From contig OX387182.1 in the NCBI GenBank assembly GCA_947561395.2, positions 42,649,949-42,713,948 on the forward strand: a DNA stretch of 64,000 nt, read 5' to 3'. Below, one piece after another: positions 22,630 through 33,240 of the stretch. Both the position numbers and the translations under genes were made by a program. Positions within the stretch are counted from its first letter, which is position 1. Every line of letters begins with the position of its first letter. Source of the DNA: Buxus sempervirens (lineage: Eukaryota > Streptophyta > Magnoliopsida > Buxales > Buxaceae). The notes below the pieces were generated by a model that was not told where the DNA came from, ran no database searches, and saw only the letters and a list, made by a program, of their open reading frames with translations.

Positions 22630-23604
22630 CTGGTCTACCTGAGCCTGAGAGTACTGAACTGGAGGATTCTGAAGTTTAGTAGCTATATGGTGAGCACGAT
22701 TGGGGTTGCTGTTCCCTTTTCCTTGACTAGTCCCTTCGCCCCTTTTTATGAACCAATCCGGATATCCATCTAATTTAAAGCATGTTTCTCGGGTGTGTCT
22801 TGTCCCTTTACAATGGGTACAAAAAAGAGATTCCTTGTCCTTCTTTTCAAATTTTCAAGAACCTGAAGAAACAAGAGCAGATGGAACAGTATTCAATGCC
22901 GAACCTTCTTGGGGAGTAGATGTCATCATAGTGACTTGTCGGAGTTCTTCACGTCTGACATGGGCAAATGCACCACGTAGATTGGGTAGAGTATCATGCC
23001 CCAAGACTTGGACTCGAATCTGATCAAAACCAGGGTCAAGGCCAGCTAGGAAATCATAAACCCTTTCATCTTCAATCCTTTTCTTCATTTTTGCTGTATC
23101 ACTCGCACAATCCATCTCACAAGGATGGAGAAAATCAAGTTCTTGCCAAATTGATTGAAGAGTAGTAAAATAGCTTGTCAGGGACTTACCTTGTTGACGA
23201 GTCTCATGAGCTCTCCGCCGTAACTCATAGATTTGAGAAGCATCTTCTCCAATGAAGTATGTTTGAGCCACTGCATCCCAAATATCGTGAGCAGTGGGAA
23301 GCCGCAAAAAACTGGCACTCACCTCAGGAGTCATTGAATTGAGAAGCCATGACATTATCATGGCATTTTCTTCTACCCATGACGAATGGGTCGTGTCAGT
23401 AATGGCAGGTTCCTTCTTGTTGCCTGTCAAAAAACCTAATTTTCCTTTACCAGTAGCATATAACTTCACAAACTATGACCAGGCAAAGTAGTTTGTGCCA
23501 TTGAGTTTATTGGAGGTGATCTGCAAATTCATCAGATCATGTGGAACCGTCATTGCGAGAGGATTTGTGTCGTCGCTAGACTCAGAAGTCACTTCAGAAG
23601 CCAT
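22630..23604 (-). pseudogene. Copia gag
   Basis: The ATG at 23604 begins MASEVTSESSDDTNPLAM, with the LNGTNYFAW block that opens plant copia gags. A TAG follows at about 23470. The main open part (22855-23469) shows SWLLNSMTPEVS, IWDAVAQTYF and LTSYFTTLQSIWQELD. After a stop, a CCHC zinc knuckle (CTHCKGTRHTRETC) appears just upstream of the protease. Confidence 0.93.
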
Positions 23605-23635
23605 AGTTGTTTCGGATTTTTTCCCCTTTTTCAAC

Positions 23636-23650
23636 TTTGCTCCGATACCA
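23636..23650 (-). promoter_or_regulatory. Primer-binding site of the copia element
   Basis: On the minus strand TGGTATCGGAGCAAAG directly follows the 5' LTR end (TTTATCA). It is complementary to initiator tRNA-Met apart from one base. Confidence 0.85.
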
Positions 23651-23752
23651 TGATAAAGAAAACAAGAAGAAAGAACACAGATTTATAGTGGTTCGGCAGT
23701 GTGCCTAATCCACTCTTCAATGAGCACTAAGGCTCCTCTTCTCTTTTCTTAT
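23651..23752 (-). repeat. 5' LTR of the copia element, cut by an LTR insertion
   Basis: 102 bp nearly identical to 18926-19027. Where the other copy continues into its TA tract, this one jumps at 23753 to TGTGAGACATGG, the end of an unrelated LTR. Confidence 0.93.
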
Positions 23753-26187
23753 TGTGAGACATGGGAAAAATCACCGGGATGATTTCCCCTCCGTCAACAC
23801 ACGGGCTCAACGTAAAAATGGGAGAGTCGCCACCATTCAGATTTTGAGGTGAGAATGGACACCAAAAGATTCAAAAATAATCAAAAGAGTTAAAAGGCCA
23901 ATTCTAGAGTAAAAATAACTCTACTTGAAAATCAAATCCAGAGATGGGTAAGGGGATTAGATTATGAACGGAGGAAGGTGTTAGGCACCCCCATTCACCC
24001 ACACAAGGTGGTTGCCAAGTGTTTGTTCATGCAAAAAAGTAAGAAAGCTTGCTAAAAATCATTAAAAACCTTGAAAAAGGACAAATGTATGATATCTTCA
24101 CATGAAGATCCAAATGAATTCTAGATCTTCTTTTATGTCAATATCACTTCTGGAATATCACCAAAGGATGGAAATCAAAGCAAAAGTTGCACAAAACCAA
24201 GTTGAGTTAAATCCGGGAAATTCGGTAAAAGCAAGAACCATTTGTCTTGAAATCATTCAAATCCAATTTTAAATTGAATCAAACCAAATCCATTTGAAAG
24301 ATTATGATAAATAAGAGACTCATGTAAAATTTCGATTGAATCCGGTTGAAATCCTAGGAGTTATGCCTCCTTTAAAATTGCTGCTGGAGATAATTTAAAA
24401 TGGCAAATAGGCAAGTTTGGAAAATCACCTAGCAAAATCGGCTCCATATAAATTTATGAAATTTGGTGTGAGTGAAGTCTGTATGGCCATCTTTCAAATG
24501 AAACTAGCCTCATACAAAAGTTCATTCGGATGTGCCTTGGATGGTCTCCCGAACAAGCCCCGAAGATCACATATTTACCAAGAAAAGTGCTGTTGAACAG
24601 CTCTGAGTAAATCTGTTGCTCACAACACAAATGGAGTCAAAAAATTATGAAACCAACTGGATTTAAAACTAGACTTCCATAGGAAAATTCAGAAACAAGA
24701 ATCACTAGAATCGGACTTAAAACGAACACATGGCGCTCAGTCGAAATGACAAATTTTGTATTCAGATCAGAACTGACCTATCAACTTCGACAGAGAGGTG
24801 TCAAAAATCCGCTAAATAGAAATTAATGAAATTTGGTAGGCATAAACTAGACAGCCTCACCTTTCCCATGGTTCTGGAATCACTCCAAAATTCATCTGGA
24901 CGATGAAGTTATGAGTATCCGAAGTTGGGGTACAGTTGCTGTCAAGTTAAACCATTTTTGGATAAAAATAACTCAAAACAGTGACAAGAGGTGTGTGATC
25001 CGTGCAAGATAGATCAAAATCACTTGAAAATCATTTAAAGACATTCCAGAATTGCTTGGGGCTATTTATTTTAGATTTATCACAATAAATCCGAAATATG
25101 AGCCTATCCCGCCAAAATCACGTGCCATGTATGTGTAGGTGTAAAAATCATTCCAACAACATAGCAAAGATAGCATGCATTCATATCAATCAAAATAGGG
25201 TTCTAAAACAACCTAGGGTTCCGTTCCATTATCGTTTCCCTTAGTTCTCTCTCCTCGTTAAACACGGTTCTTCAAGATAATCTTGGGGTACTTTGAAAAT
25301 GAAACGGTTTTCATAGAATCACAAGGCTTATAGCATGCATTTAGATTAATAAAAAAAAGGGTTCTAGAACAACCTAAGGTTCCGTTCCATTATCATTTCC
25401 CTTAGTTCTCTCTCCCCGTTAAACACGGTTCTTCAAGATAATCTTGGGGTACTTTGAATATAGAACGGTCTTCACAGATTCAAAAGGCTTATTCAAATAA
25501 AGGTTCTAATACTAGGATCAATCCCCTGTCTCGTTTCTCCTAGATCCCGCCTTCACGTTTTACGGCTAGGGGGAGTCTTCAGATACTTTGAGCTGGGGAA
25601 GGGTTTTCATACACACATCAAGGCTTTATTAATCTACAGAAAGGTAGAAGAAGAGATCTAGATCTAGAATGTAAAAACAGAAAATTAAAGATAGGTTTGA
25701 GGCTTACTTGGGTTCTGGAAGCAGTTCCGCAGCGGTTTCCCTCTTCACTCAGAGCTCTTCTTGGCAAAAGTTCTTGACAAGAGTTGTTGGCAAGAGAGTT
25801 AATGGCCATTTGCTTAAGGAGGAGCCTCCTATTTATAGGCAAAGGCTAGGGTTAGGGTTGGTGAGATGGTAGACACAACATAAGGTCCATAGCCCACCAA
25901 CCTTAACCCTAAGGCTATTTCCGAGATTTCCCCCCATTTAATGAAGGATATGATGGTAAAAAGGTGAAAGCTCTCGGAAAACCCTAATTTTGAGCAAAAC
26001 TAGTGTATCCGGCATGTTCCATCGGATACGAAGAAAAATCAGATATGAAGAAAAACACTTGTATCCGGCTTGAGTTACCGGATACAAGGAAAAAACTCAT
26101 TTTCTCAAATTCTGTGCTGGCCTTCAAGGAGATAATGATTTTTGATGATTATTGATCGTTTTGACTGTGAAATTTGGGGTGTCTACA
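23753..26187 (-). mobile_element. LTR H, 2435-bp LTR of a Ty3-type element
   Basis: In minus sense it runs TGTAGACACCCC...CATGTCTCACA. A second member of the family starts at 61965. A TATA box lies on the minus strand (CTATAAATAG, about 25829-25839), fixing the orientation. A segment beginning GGTTCTA.AACAACCTA.GGTTCCG is present in three successive degenerate copies (about 25197, 25358 and 25500), whereas the copy at 61965 has only one. The adjoining AAAGAGGGGCAGT (minus sense, 26188-26200) looks like a polypurine tract, so this is the element's 3' LTR. Clade assignment (Tat/Ogre-like) is inference. Confidence 0.8.
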
Positions 26188-26325
26188 ACTGCCCCTCTTT
26201 GCGGGAGTTGCGAAGCAATGAGCTGCAAAGATTATATAAGCCCAAATTGCACTCCCTTAAGCATGATTTGCTTGATTCAATTCAATTTGGTAAAAATAAT
26301 TTTTGGGTGAAGATTTGCCAAAAAG
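26188..26325 (-). mobile_element. Internal remnant of the LTR H element, ending at a deletion junction
   Basis: Noncoding DNA following the purine tract. By about 26325 the sequence has become that of LTR B, with no sign of the missing element body, its other LTR, or the rest of the copia 5' LTR. A large deletion is implied. Confidence 0.55.
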
Positions 26326-27043
26326 CCCTAGCTCGCGCCCACTCGATTTAAGTAAGCGCAACCTAATTATTTTAACCAGCGACCTATCCGCCGACCTCGC
26401 GCCTAGCGCTGGAGGTCAGCGCATGGTCCAATAATTGGCCGAAGTAGAGTTTTGATCCAACTAAGCCGAATTTGATGATTGTGAGGGTTCAAGCACTTGA
26501 CTAATGATTTGTTTAGGACTTTAGAAACATTATTCCTTATTAAATTTTCTTTGAGAATATAGGTGGAAATTCTAGAAATTTTTAGAAGCATCCAAGGTTA
26601 TTTCGAAAGGGCTAATGATAGATGATCTCATTGTACCTAACCCTAGGAGTCCCTGATTTAGGTTTCTGTTATTATATACTGTACTTGAATGCGAATTCAT
26701 TTCATCTGATTTTTACTTGATTTCAAGTTTCTGAAATGTATTGTAAAGAATTCTTTTGGTGTGAGTAAAGGGTTTTATTACCAATGAACATGTGTTGTGA
26801 ATTGTGAGTAAATTCTGGAGATACATGAGGTACTGTTTTGGTCCAGAGGGACATGTGGTGAACTGGTTGAGTTATACATGATGTTGAAAGTATTGCTTTA
26901 TTTTGAAGTCCGAGTTGTGATTTTTCGTCGGTTTACTGTTTTGGTTTAGCTTGTCCTGGATCCATGCTTAAGCTTAGTAATGTAATGTTATTGTTGGTTG
27001 TTAAAATTGCATGGCCTTGTGTGTTGTCACGACCAGTGTAGAG

Positions 27044-27169
27044 CAGCCAGAAACCCTGAGTAGGCCTGGTTGTCAATGCTGAAACCCGGGGAGTAGGCCG
27101 GCATTGGATGACGAAACCCTGAGTAGGCTGTCATTTCAGAGTTTCCGAAACCCTGAGTAGGCCGAAACT
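27044..27169 (+). other. Array of four stem-loops with constant loop in LTR B
   Basis: Four tandem units share (A)AACCCTGAGTAGGCC or a variant. Each is framed by its own inverted repeat: CAGCCAG/CTGGTTG (27044, 27066; one G-U), CAATGC/GCATTG (27074, 27101), ATGAC/GTCAT (27108, 27130) and AGTTTC/GAAACT (27040s register: 27140, 27164). Stems differ between units while loops do not, so pairing seems to be what is kept. Confidence 0.75.
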
Positions 27170-27403
27170 GTGTACATGGAGGTGTGGAGTGTCTACTTGG
27201 CATGTTTAATTTATCAACTTAACAATAGTCATGATATTGACCAATCGATGTGTTGTCAGTACTGAATTGAAATGTGATTAGAAACGATTATTGGTTTTGG
27301 TTTTCAAACTTGGAAATGGTATTGGTTGCTTAATCGTACGGGATGTTTATCGATGCATAATTTGAACTACTGTTAACTATTTCTGCATGCATATGCTACT
27401 CGC

Positions 27404-27421
27404 TGAGATATTCGTATCTCA
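27404..27421 (+). other. Conserved-position hairpin in LTR B (TTCG loop)
   Basis: TGAGATA and TATCTCA form a perfect 7-bp stem closed by TTCG, which as RNA would be a UUCG loop. It follows TGCATGCATATGCTACTCGC and precedes a T-rich tract ending CAGATACTC, which resembles a splice acceptor. Confidence 0.75.
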
Positions 27422-27775
27422 CTCTGTTGTTTTTGTTTTGTTTTTCAGATACTCGAGGTGAGACGACTATTGGGGTAGATCCGACTGAGACTTATATGGA
27501 GGAAGACTACTATTACATCCCTTATACTTGTAGGTTATTTTGAATTGAACTTTGAATAAATTGAATGATTGAGGTGTAATAAAGTCCATTGAGGTTTTAC
27601 CATTTGAATCTTAGTTAAGTTTTGAATATTGAATTCTTAGATAAAGTATGATTGTGCACTCTGATATGTTTTAGTTAGGTGATTATCCAGTGATCACAAA
27701 TGATTAAGATCCTTACCTAACACTCCGTGAGACGTGTTATATCTTTATTGAACAACACGGATCCGGGGCGTTACA

Positions 27776-27825
27776 TGTAGTGTATAAGGTCATTTCAAAA
27801 CTTATAGCTAATCGCTTGCGTCCGC
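27776..27825 (+). mobile_element. L1-type LINE fragment between LTR B and LTR C
   Basis: The frame reads VVYKVISKLIANRLRP, the conserved block near the start of the LINE reverse transcriptase. It continues exactly at 31773 after the 3.9-kb insertion, whose target duplication TCCGC is at 27821-27825 and 31768-31772. Confidence 0.9.
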
Positions 27826-28307
27826 TGTAACGCCCCAGATCCGGGTCTGCCCTATCACAGCACCAACCCGTACCCGAGACCTACATATGGGCCCAATAGA
27901 ACCTGATAAACACAATTTCCTGGGCAATTACAATGTAATTATCAGAGTGCATGACTAAAGAAGTATGGAATAAAAATTTTCCATATAATCAAAAGATCAT
28001 CTGTACTATAATCTCCAAAACATGATATACATGTGAACAAAATACAACTAAGGCAACTAACCATTCACAATGTTCTTCCCAAAATATACAGATAAGTACA
28101 AAAGATTCTCCCGAGAGTATAGGTCCAAAAATATTATTTACATCCCATATACAATTCCCAAGACAAAATACATCATCATAATAAGAACCCTACTACGAGC
28201 AGAAATGGTAGCCCTCTAGCCTTTACTCAAGCTCACCCTCACTGCTTGCCCCAATACGCAGCTCACCAAGCGGATCTGAAAACAAATCCGGTAAAACAAA
28301 ACACGCG

Positions 28308-28324
28308 TGAGACTTAAAGTCCCA
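28308..28324 (-). other. Conserved-position hairpin in LTR C
   Basis: In element sense TGGGACT-TTA-AGTCTCA gives a 7-bp stem with one G-U pair. That pair forms only in the minus-strand RNA (the plus strand has A-C), in agreement with the LTR orientation. It follows a GCATGCATGTTTGCTGCTTAC motif, as in LTR B. Confidence 0.7.
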
Positions 28325-28551
28325 GTAAGCAGCAAACATGCATGCAGAGAAATAGTTTATGCAATTTCGTAACATCATGGTAATATTCACAAGTATAAGA
28401 TACCAAATGTAAACCAAAACATCTCAAACAGATATAAAGTGAAATTCCAAGTCAAATATCTCAATCGGGTAATTCATGAAATCAAATCAACCATTTCAAG
28501 TCAAATATCGAAATCAGATTAATAATCGTTGTCCAAGATTAAGGCTAAGCG

Positions 28552-28762
28552 GAGTATTTCAACACGGCCGACGAATCAAGGCCCAATGGAGTACTTCTAC
28601 ACTGCCGACAGAATCAAGGCCAAGTGGAGTACTTCTACACCGCCGACGCATCAAAGCCAAGTGGAGTACTATTGCGCTGCCCGATGAATCAAGGCCTAGT
28701 GGAGTACTTCTACGCTGCCCGATGAATCAAGGCCTAGCGGAGTACTTCTACACTGCCCCGGT
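28552..28762. repeat. Minisatellite, about 37-39 bp unit, in LTR C
   Basis: Five to six units with GAATCAAGGCC, GTGGAGTACTTCTAC and (A/G)CTGCC. It occupies the same relative place as the stem-loop arrays of LTRs B and E, 230-440 bases before the hairpin in element sense. Short, partly paired arms around TAGAAGTACTCC can be seen in some units. The 107-codon ORF over it is repeat-derived. Confidence 0.85.
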
Positions 28763-29329
28763 TCATGAAATCCAAAGTCAATCAAAACGAGTACCATGAA
28801 ATCCTCAAAATACATTTTGGACGAGTGGAGTAGTCTTAGAATTCTCAAATAAGTCATCCTACCAAAAATCAATGGATTCCGAGACAAAAAGTTTTGGACC
28901 TCGAAAATATTCTAAGTCTGGATGAAAACGTTGACTTTTCGGTGTATAATTTTTCTAGACAGATCTACAAGGAGTTTGGGGCTCAAATTCTGGTTGTAGT
29001 CTATTGGAGGGTATACAAATCATCTAGAATTTTCTGGGCTTCTGAATCACTCGTTTGGATATCAAACTCAAAAAGTGGCCTTTTATGAAAATCGGGAAAA
29101 CGGAAAATTAGGCACAAACTGGAAAGTTGACTTTTTATTGGTTGGGAATTGGGCCTTGAGAGTATTTTTATTGGTTCCAAATGGGGGGTAAAACCTTATT
29201 TACATGTAAAGACTTAAGTAAATGGAGCAATAAATACACAGGACATTTACTTGAAGCTTGGGTTGTTTGACAAAGGGTTGGAGAGAAAAAGGATGAACAA
29301 CTCCAGAAACAGGGTCCACGATTAGGTTG

Positions 29330-29565
29330 TGGATTAATCGTCCAGGGGCGATTAGCTTTAGTGTTCGGGCGTTGAGCTTTAAAGTTCGGGCGTTGAGGTT
29401 TAAAACAAAGGTAGCGCGCGCACGTTGAAGGTTTACGTTCGCGCGCTAAGGTTCTGGATTAATCGCCCAGGTTAATCCTGATTCGCGATTTATGATAACA
29501 GAGACTTGTTTTTAGGGTTTTGGCACAGGATTAATCGCCAACTTTCAGGATTAATCGCAGGGTCG
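29330..29565. repeat. GCG-rich short repeats in the leader of LTR C
   Basis: GATTAATCGC, GGGCGTTGAG and CGCGCGC phrases recur. Blocks of the same GC-rich character, but different sequence, lie in LTR E (54594-54775) and LTR B (26326-26425) downstream of the promoter. Confidence 0.6.
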
Positions 29566-30189
29566 GGATTTTGAAATATTTTGACTATTTTCAACACAAA
29601 ACTCATGTAAACCCTTTACAACCTTTCCAACATCAAAGTAGGTGATCACAAAACATCCCAACACACTTAAAAACATCTTCTGAAATAAAGATTCATCTCA
29701 AATCTACATGAACACAAATCAAACACATGAAACCTCATTCAAGACACAAATCTCAAACCCTAATATAAAATAGGATCAATAGAGTTGGAAGTCCATGGCA
29801 AATCAATAGAAAAATAACCAAGATCATCATACAATCAAAACCCTACGAATTTTAGAAGTCCAAACCATCATGCAAGATCATTTCATCAAATAAACCAAAC
29901 CCTAGAGAGAGAATACGAAAGTTGGTAATTCATTTTGTTTGGAAGGGTTTGCTACTTACTTGTTAATGGAGAAGCACCCTCCTCTCCTAGCTCTCCTCTT
30001 CTTCTCCTTCTTTTTGAGGCTTTGAAGCAAGCTCCCACAACTCTCTCTCTTGTTCTATACGTCCAAGACAAGAGAAATGGGTTTTCAAACCCTTAATTAG
30101 AAATTAGGGCATCCTTTTATATGCCCAAGTTTTGGGTCTTTCAAATCTGCCCCTAAACAAGGCTTTTGTTCAACTAAAACCCTAGGGTG

Positions 30190-31515
30190 TACCTAAGGCA
30201 TACCAGGGGTACCTTAGTGTTATTCGAGTGGGGTACCTTGGTATTAAGTGGGGTACCTTAGTGTTAAATGGGGTGTTTGCCTTAGCCACTTCAAAAGGCA
30301 TGCTTTAGGGATGCTTGGGAGGTGTACCTCAGTTAACACAGAAGGGTACCTCAGTTATATGAGGGTACTTTGGTTACATGAGGAGGTACCTTGATATTTC
30401 AAGGGATTTACCTTAGTCATTCTAAGGGGGTAAACTTTGAATAAGCTTAGGGGGTGTACTTCAGTTATATTGAGGAAGGTACTTAACTATAGAAGGGGTG
30501 TACCTTAGTGTTAAGTGGGAGGTACCTTAGCAATATAAGGGGTTATACCTTAGGCAAAACAGTGGGGGTTACCTTACTTATATAGGGGTTACTTTAGTGA
30601 GACAAAGGGGGTACTTTGGCTATGTAGGGGGTGTACCCTAGGTAAAACAGTGGGGGTACTTTACTTATATGAGAGGAGTATCTCTAGGAAATACAAGGGG
30701 TGTACCCTAGGTAATATAGGGGATGTACCTTAGGTATGTTGGAGGTACTTTAGTTATATAAAGGGGGTACCTCTAGCTGTATAAGGGAATGTACCTTAGC
30801 TAAACAAGGGGTACTTCAAGTAAAACAGTAGGGTACCTTAGTTAAAATGAAGGGATACCTTAGGTAATACAAGTGAGGTACCTTAGGTATAATTAGGAGG
30901 TACTTTAGGTATTCGAATGGGGTACCTTAGATAAAACAGGGGGGTACCTTAGCCAATATGAGTGAGGTGCCTTAGGTAATGTAAGGGGGTACTTTAGGTA
31001 AACACAGGGGTACCTATAGGAAAACACAAGGGGATACCTTAGATGAACACAGGGGTACCTTAGGCAATTAAGGTAGGGTACTTTAGGGATACAAGTGGGG
31101 TACCTTAGGTATAATTGAGGGGTACTTTAAGTAACACTTGGGTGGTACCTTGGGTAATACTTGAGCATACCTTGGGCACTCAATGGGGGTACCTTAGGAA
31201 ATACTTGGGTGTACCTTGGGTATAGAAGTAGGGTACCTGGGGTATACTTGAGAGGTTATTTGGGTATTCTTGGGAGATACTTAAGGTACACTTGAGAGGT
31301 ACCTTGGGCATTCTTAAGAGTTACTTTGAGTATTCTTAGGGGATAATTTGGGTACACTTGGGAGGTACCTTGGGTACTCTTAGGAGTTACTTTAAGTATT
31401 CTTGGGAGTATTTTGGGGTATACATGGGTATACACTAGTGTTATCCGGGAGGGTACCTGGGGTAAACTTTAGGGTACCATGGGTATACTTAGGAATTACT
31501 CTAGGTACACACAAG
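30190..31515. repeat. Degenerate GGTACC minisatellite in LTR C (about 1.3 kb)
   Basis: Roughly fifty units of 22-30 bp are built on GGGGTACCTTAGGTAATAC and variants, where the self-complementary GGTACC or TACCTTAG core persists while the spacers vary. Units drift along the array: TTAGTGTTAAGTGGGG forms on the left, AAAACAGGGGG in the middle, TTGGGTATTCTTGGGAG on the right. No coding potential. Confidence 0.9.
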
Positions 31516-31772
31516 TCTAACTTTTCAGAATTTGATTTCCAATTCATTTAAGCTAATTGGAGAGCATCTTAAACAATTGGAATTGAGAGATAGCATTAAT
31601 TAAACTTACCTTAATAACTTTCATATCGTTCAATTGATTCATCTAATTCCTCAAGAATAATCCACATCTACCTCATCTTCCTAACACAAATACTTAATTA
31701 GTCTAATAATCACACTTTAGATAATTAATCTTAATAATTAAATTATAATCCGGGTCGGGGTTTTACATCCGC

Positions 31773-32805
31773 TCCTAGATCAAATGGTGTCACCCAACCA
31801 GGTTGCCTTTGTGCTCGGTCGACACATACAGGATAATATCCTACTTCACCATGAAATATGTCATTTCTTTCATAAGAAGCACGGATCTAAGTCTTCACGA
31901 AATAAAAAAAGTAGAAAATGATTTTATGCTTTTAAGTTGGACTTCTCCAAAGCCTATGATAAGGTTAGTTGGGAGTTCTTGCGTTCTGCTCTTCGTGCCT
32001 ATGGCTTTAATGAGCACACTACTAACCTTATTATGATTTGTGTCCAATCGGTATCATATAGCATTTTAATGGTGCTCCTATTGGTCAGTTTAAGGCCCAA
32101 AGGGGTCTCCGACAAGGAGATCCCTTTTCTCCTTACCTCTTCATCTTATGCCAGCAGGTTCTTAGTCTTGCTATCAGTAGAGTTGAATTAAATGGTCGAT
32201 GTCGTGGTGTTAAATTATCCCATCGAAGTCATTCCCTCACCCATTTGATGTTTGTTGATGATGTTATCATCTATGGGCATGCGAATGAACGTGAAGCTCA
32301 CTGTTTACTTAAACTGTTACATAAGTACTACGCTGAATCTGGTCAAGAATTAAACCTCCAGAAATCTTCTATTAGTTTTAGCAAGAACACACCCAGGCAC
32401 CAACGAACTTTGCTCAGACATTTGTTTAATGTAAAAGGTGCCAATCACTATGACAAATATTTGGGGGTACCTATTCTCTATAAAAAACCTACGGCTAAGG
32501 ATTGTCATGATTTGATTGAGAGAGTTACTACGCACCTTGCTGGTTGGAAATCTCTCCTCCTATCCCAAATGGGCCGAGTCACCCTTATTCAATCTGTTTT
32601 GAATGCCCAAGCTAATCATTATATGTCTTATTTTTTGCTAACTAAATCCGTTTTGCTTCAATTGGATCCGTTAGCCCGCCAATTCTTCTGGAAAAAGGGA
32701 AGTATAGATCAAGCCATGGCGACTGTCTGCTGGGACCGTATTACTCTTCCCTAGCGAAATGGTGGCCTCAATATTAGATGACCAGAGATTATGAACAAGG
32801 CCTTG
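31773..32805 (+). pseudogene. L1-type LINE reverse transcriptase, central part
   Basis: Across several frames the sequence reads NQVAFVLGRHIQDNILLHHE, then KLDFSKAYDKVSWEFLRSAL, GLRQGDPFSPYLF, HLMFVDDVIIYG (the catalytic FVDD box), YLGVPILYKKPTAKD and GWKSLLLSQMGRVTLIQSVL. These are the ordered blocks of a plant L1-clade ORF2. The longest open piece is 32245-32754. Frameshifts and a stop after RITLP make it inactive. It is interrupted at 32806 by the chromovirus. Confidence 0.95.
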
Positions 32806-33197
32806 TGATGCAATGCCCATAAAAGCAAGGAGTGCCACATAAGCATAAGCATGAAAGTATGATAGCTGGCAAGGAGGAAGTGCCACGGTTGCAATTCTAA
32901 ATAGCAGGATTTTCCAGATATACCAAATCAAGATCAACGTTGTTGGTTCTTTTCTGTTAGCTAGTTGTTATTTAGTCTTAGCTATTTGTTATTTAGTTGA
33001 CTGTTAGTTCCTTTCTTTTATCTATTTGTTATTTAGTTTCTTTAAATAATCTTAGTTGTAAAGAGAGGAGTAGTTCAATTATTCAATTTACTTGATTTGG
33101 AGTGATTCCAACATTGGAAGAGATTTCCAATTTTCTTTCAGTTCCAGTGTGAGATTGGTTTCTGAAGATTAACTATCTTTACTAGTTTATTGCATCA
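32806..33197 (+). repeat. 5' LTR of the chromovirus
   Basis: 392 bp, TGATGCAATG...TTATTGCATCA, with imperfect terminal inverted ends (TGATGCAAT/ATTGCATCA). I count about four substitutions and a one-base indel against the 3' LTR, plus a duplication in the latter, so the insertion is fairly recent. Confidence 0.97.
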
Positions 33198-33240
33198 TAT
33201 TTGGTATCAAAGCGCCAGGTTCGGTTGAGCATTTCCAACC

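Larger units (their letters stand above)
18926..23752 (-). mobile_element. Ty1-copia retrotransposon, nearly complete, non-functional
   Basis: Order on the minus strand: 5' LTR (truncated), tRNA-Met primer site, gag, protease, integrase, reverse transcriptase, RNase H, purine tract, 3' LTR. Integrase lying before reverse transcriptase defines copia. Frames are interrupted repeatedly. The 5' LTR keeps only its last 102 bp because another LTR inserted at 23753. The left flank is CATGT; the partner duplication cannot be seen. Confidence 0.97.
26326..27775 (+). mobile_element. LTR B, 5'-truncated long LTR
   Basis: It ends GGATCCGGGGCGTTACA at 27775 and is collinear with LTR E (53572-56218) from a GCGCC-rich block onward. 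Shared parts include TTGTTTAGGAC.TTAGA, the stem-loop array, the ATGCATRTGCT motif, the hairpin and a T-rich CAGATACT. Its left part was removed by the deletion junction. It had inserted in the LINE: the following TGTAGTGTATAAGG is LINE coding sequence. Confidence 0.85.
27826..31767 (-). mobile_element. Solo LTR C (3942 bp) inserted in the LINE
   Basis: It runs from TGTAACGCCCCAG to GGGGTTTTACA and is flanked by the 5-bp duplication TCCGC. In minus sense it starts TGTAAAACCCCGACCCGG and ends GATCTGGGGCGTTACA, like LTRs B and E. A TATA box is present in minus sense (CATATAAAAGG, about 30113-30123). The LINE reading frame resumes across it, which proves the insertion. No coding capacity. It is much longer than its relatives because of a minisatellite at 30190-31515. 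Confidence 0.9.

Noticed and set aside
23753..26187. Solo LTR
   Set aside because: No CTTAT duplication follows; a polypurine-like tract and internal-type DNA are attached, so it is the 3' LTR of a truncated element.
28476..28799. 107-codon ORF
   Set aside because: It is a translation of the 37-39 bp minisatellite in LTR C.
30190..31515. CRISPR-like regularly spaced repeats
   Set aside because: Repeat and spacer lengths vary, repeats are degenerate, and the host is a plant; it is a minisatellite inside an LTR.
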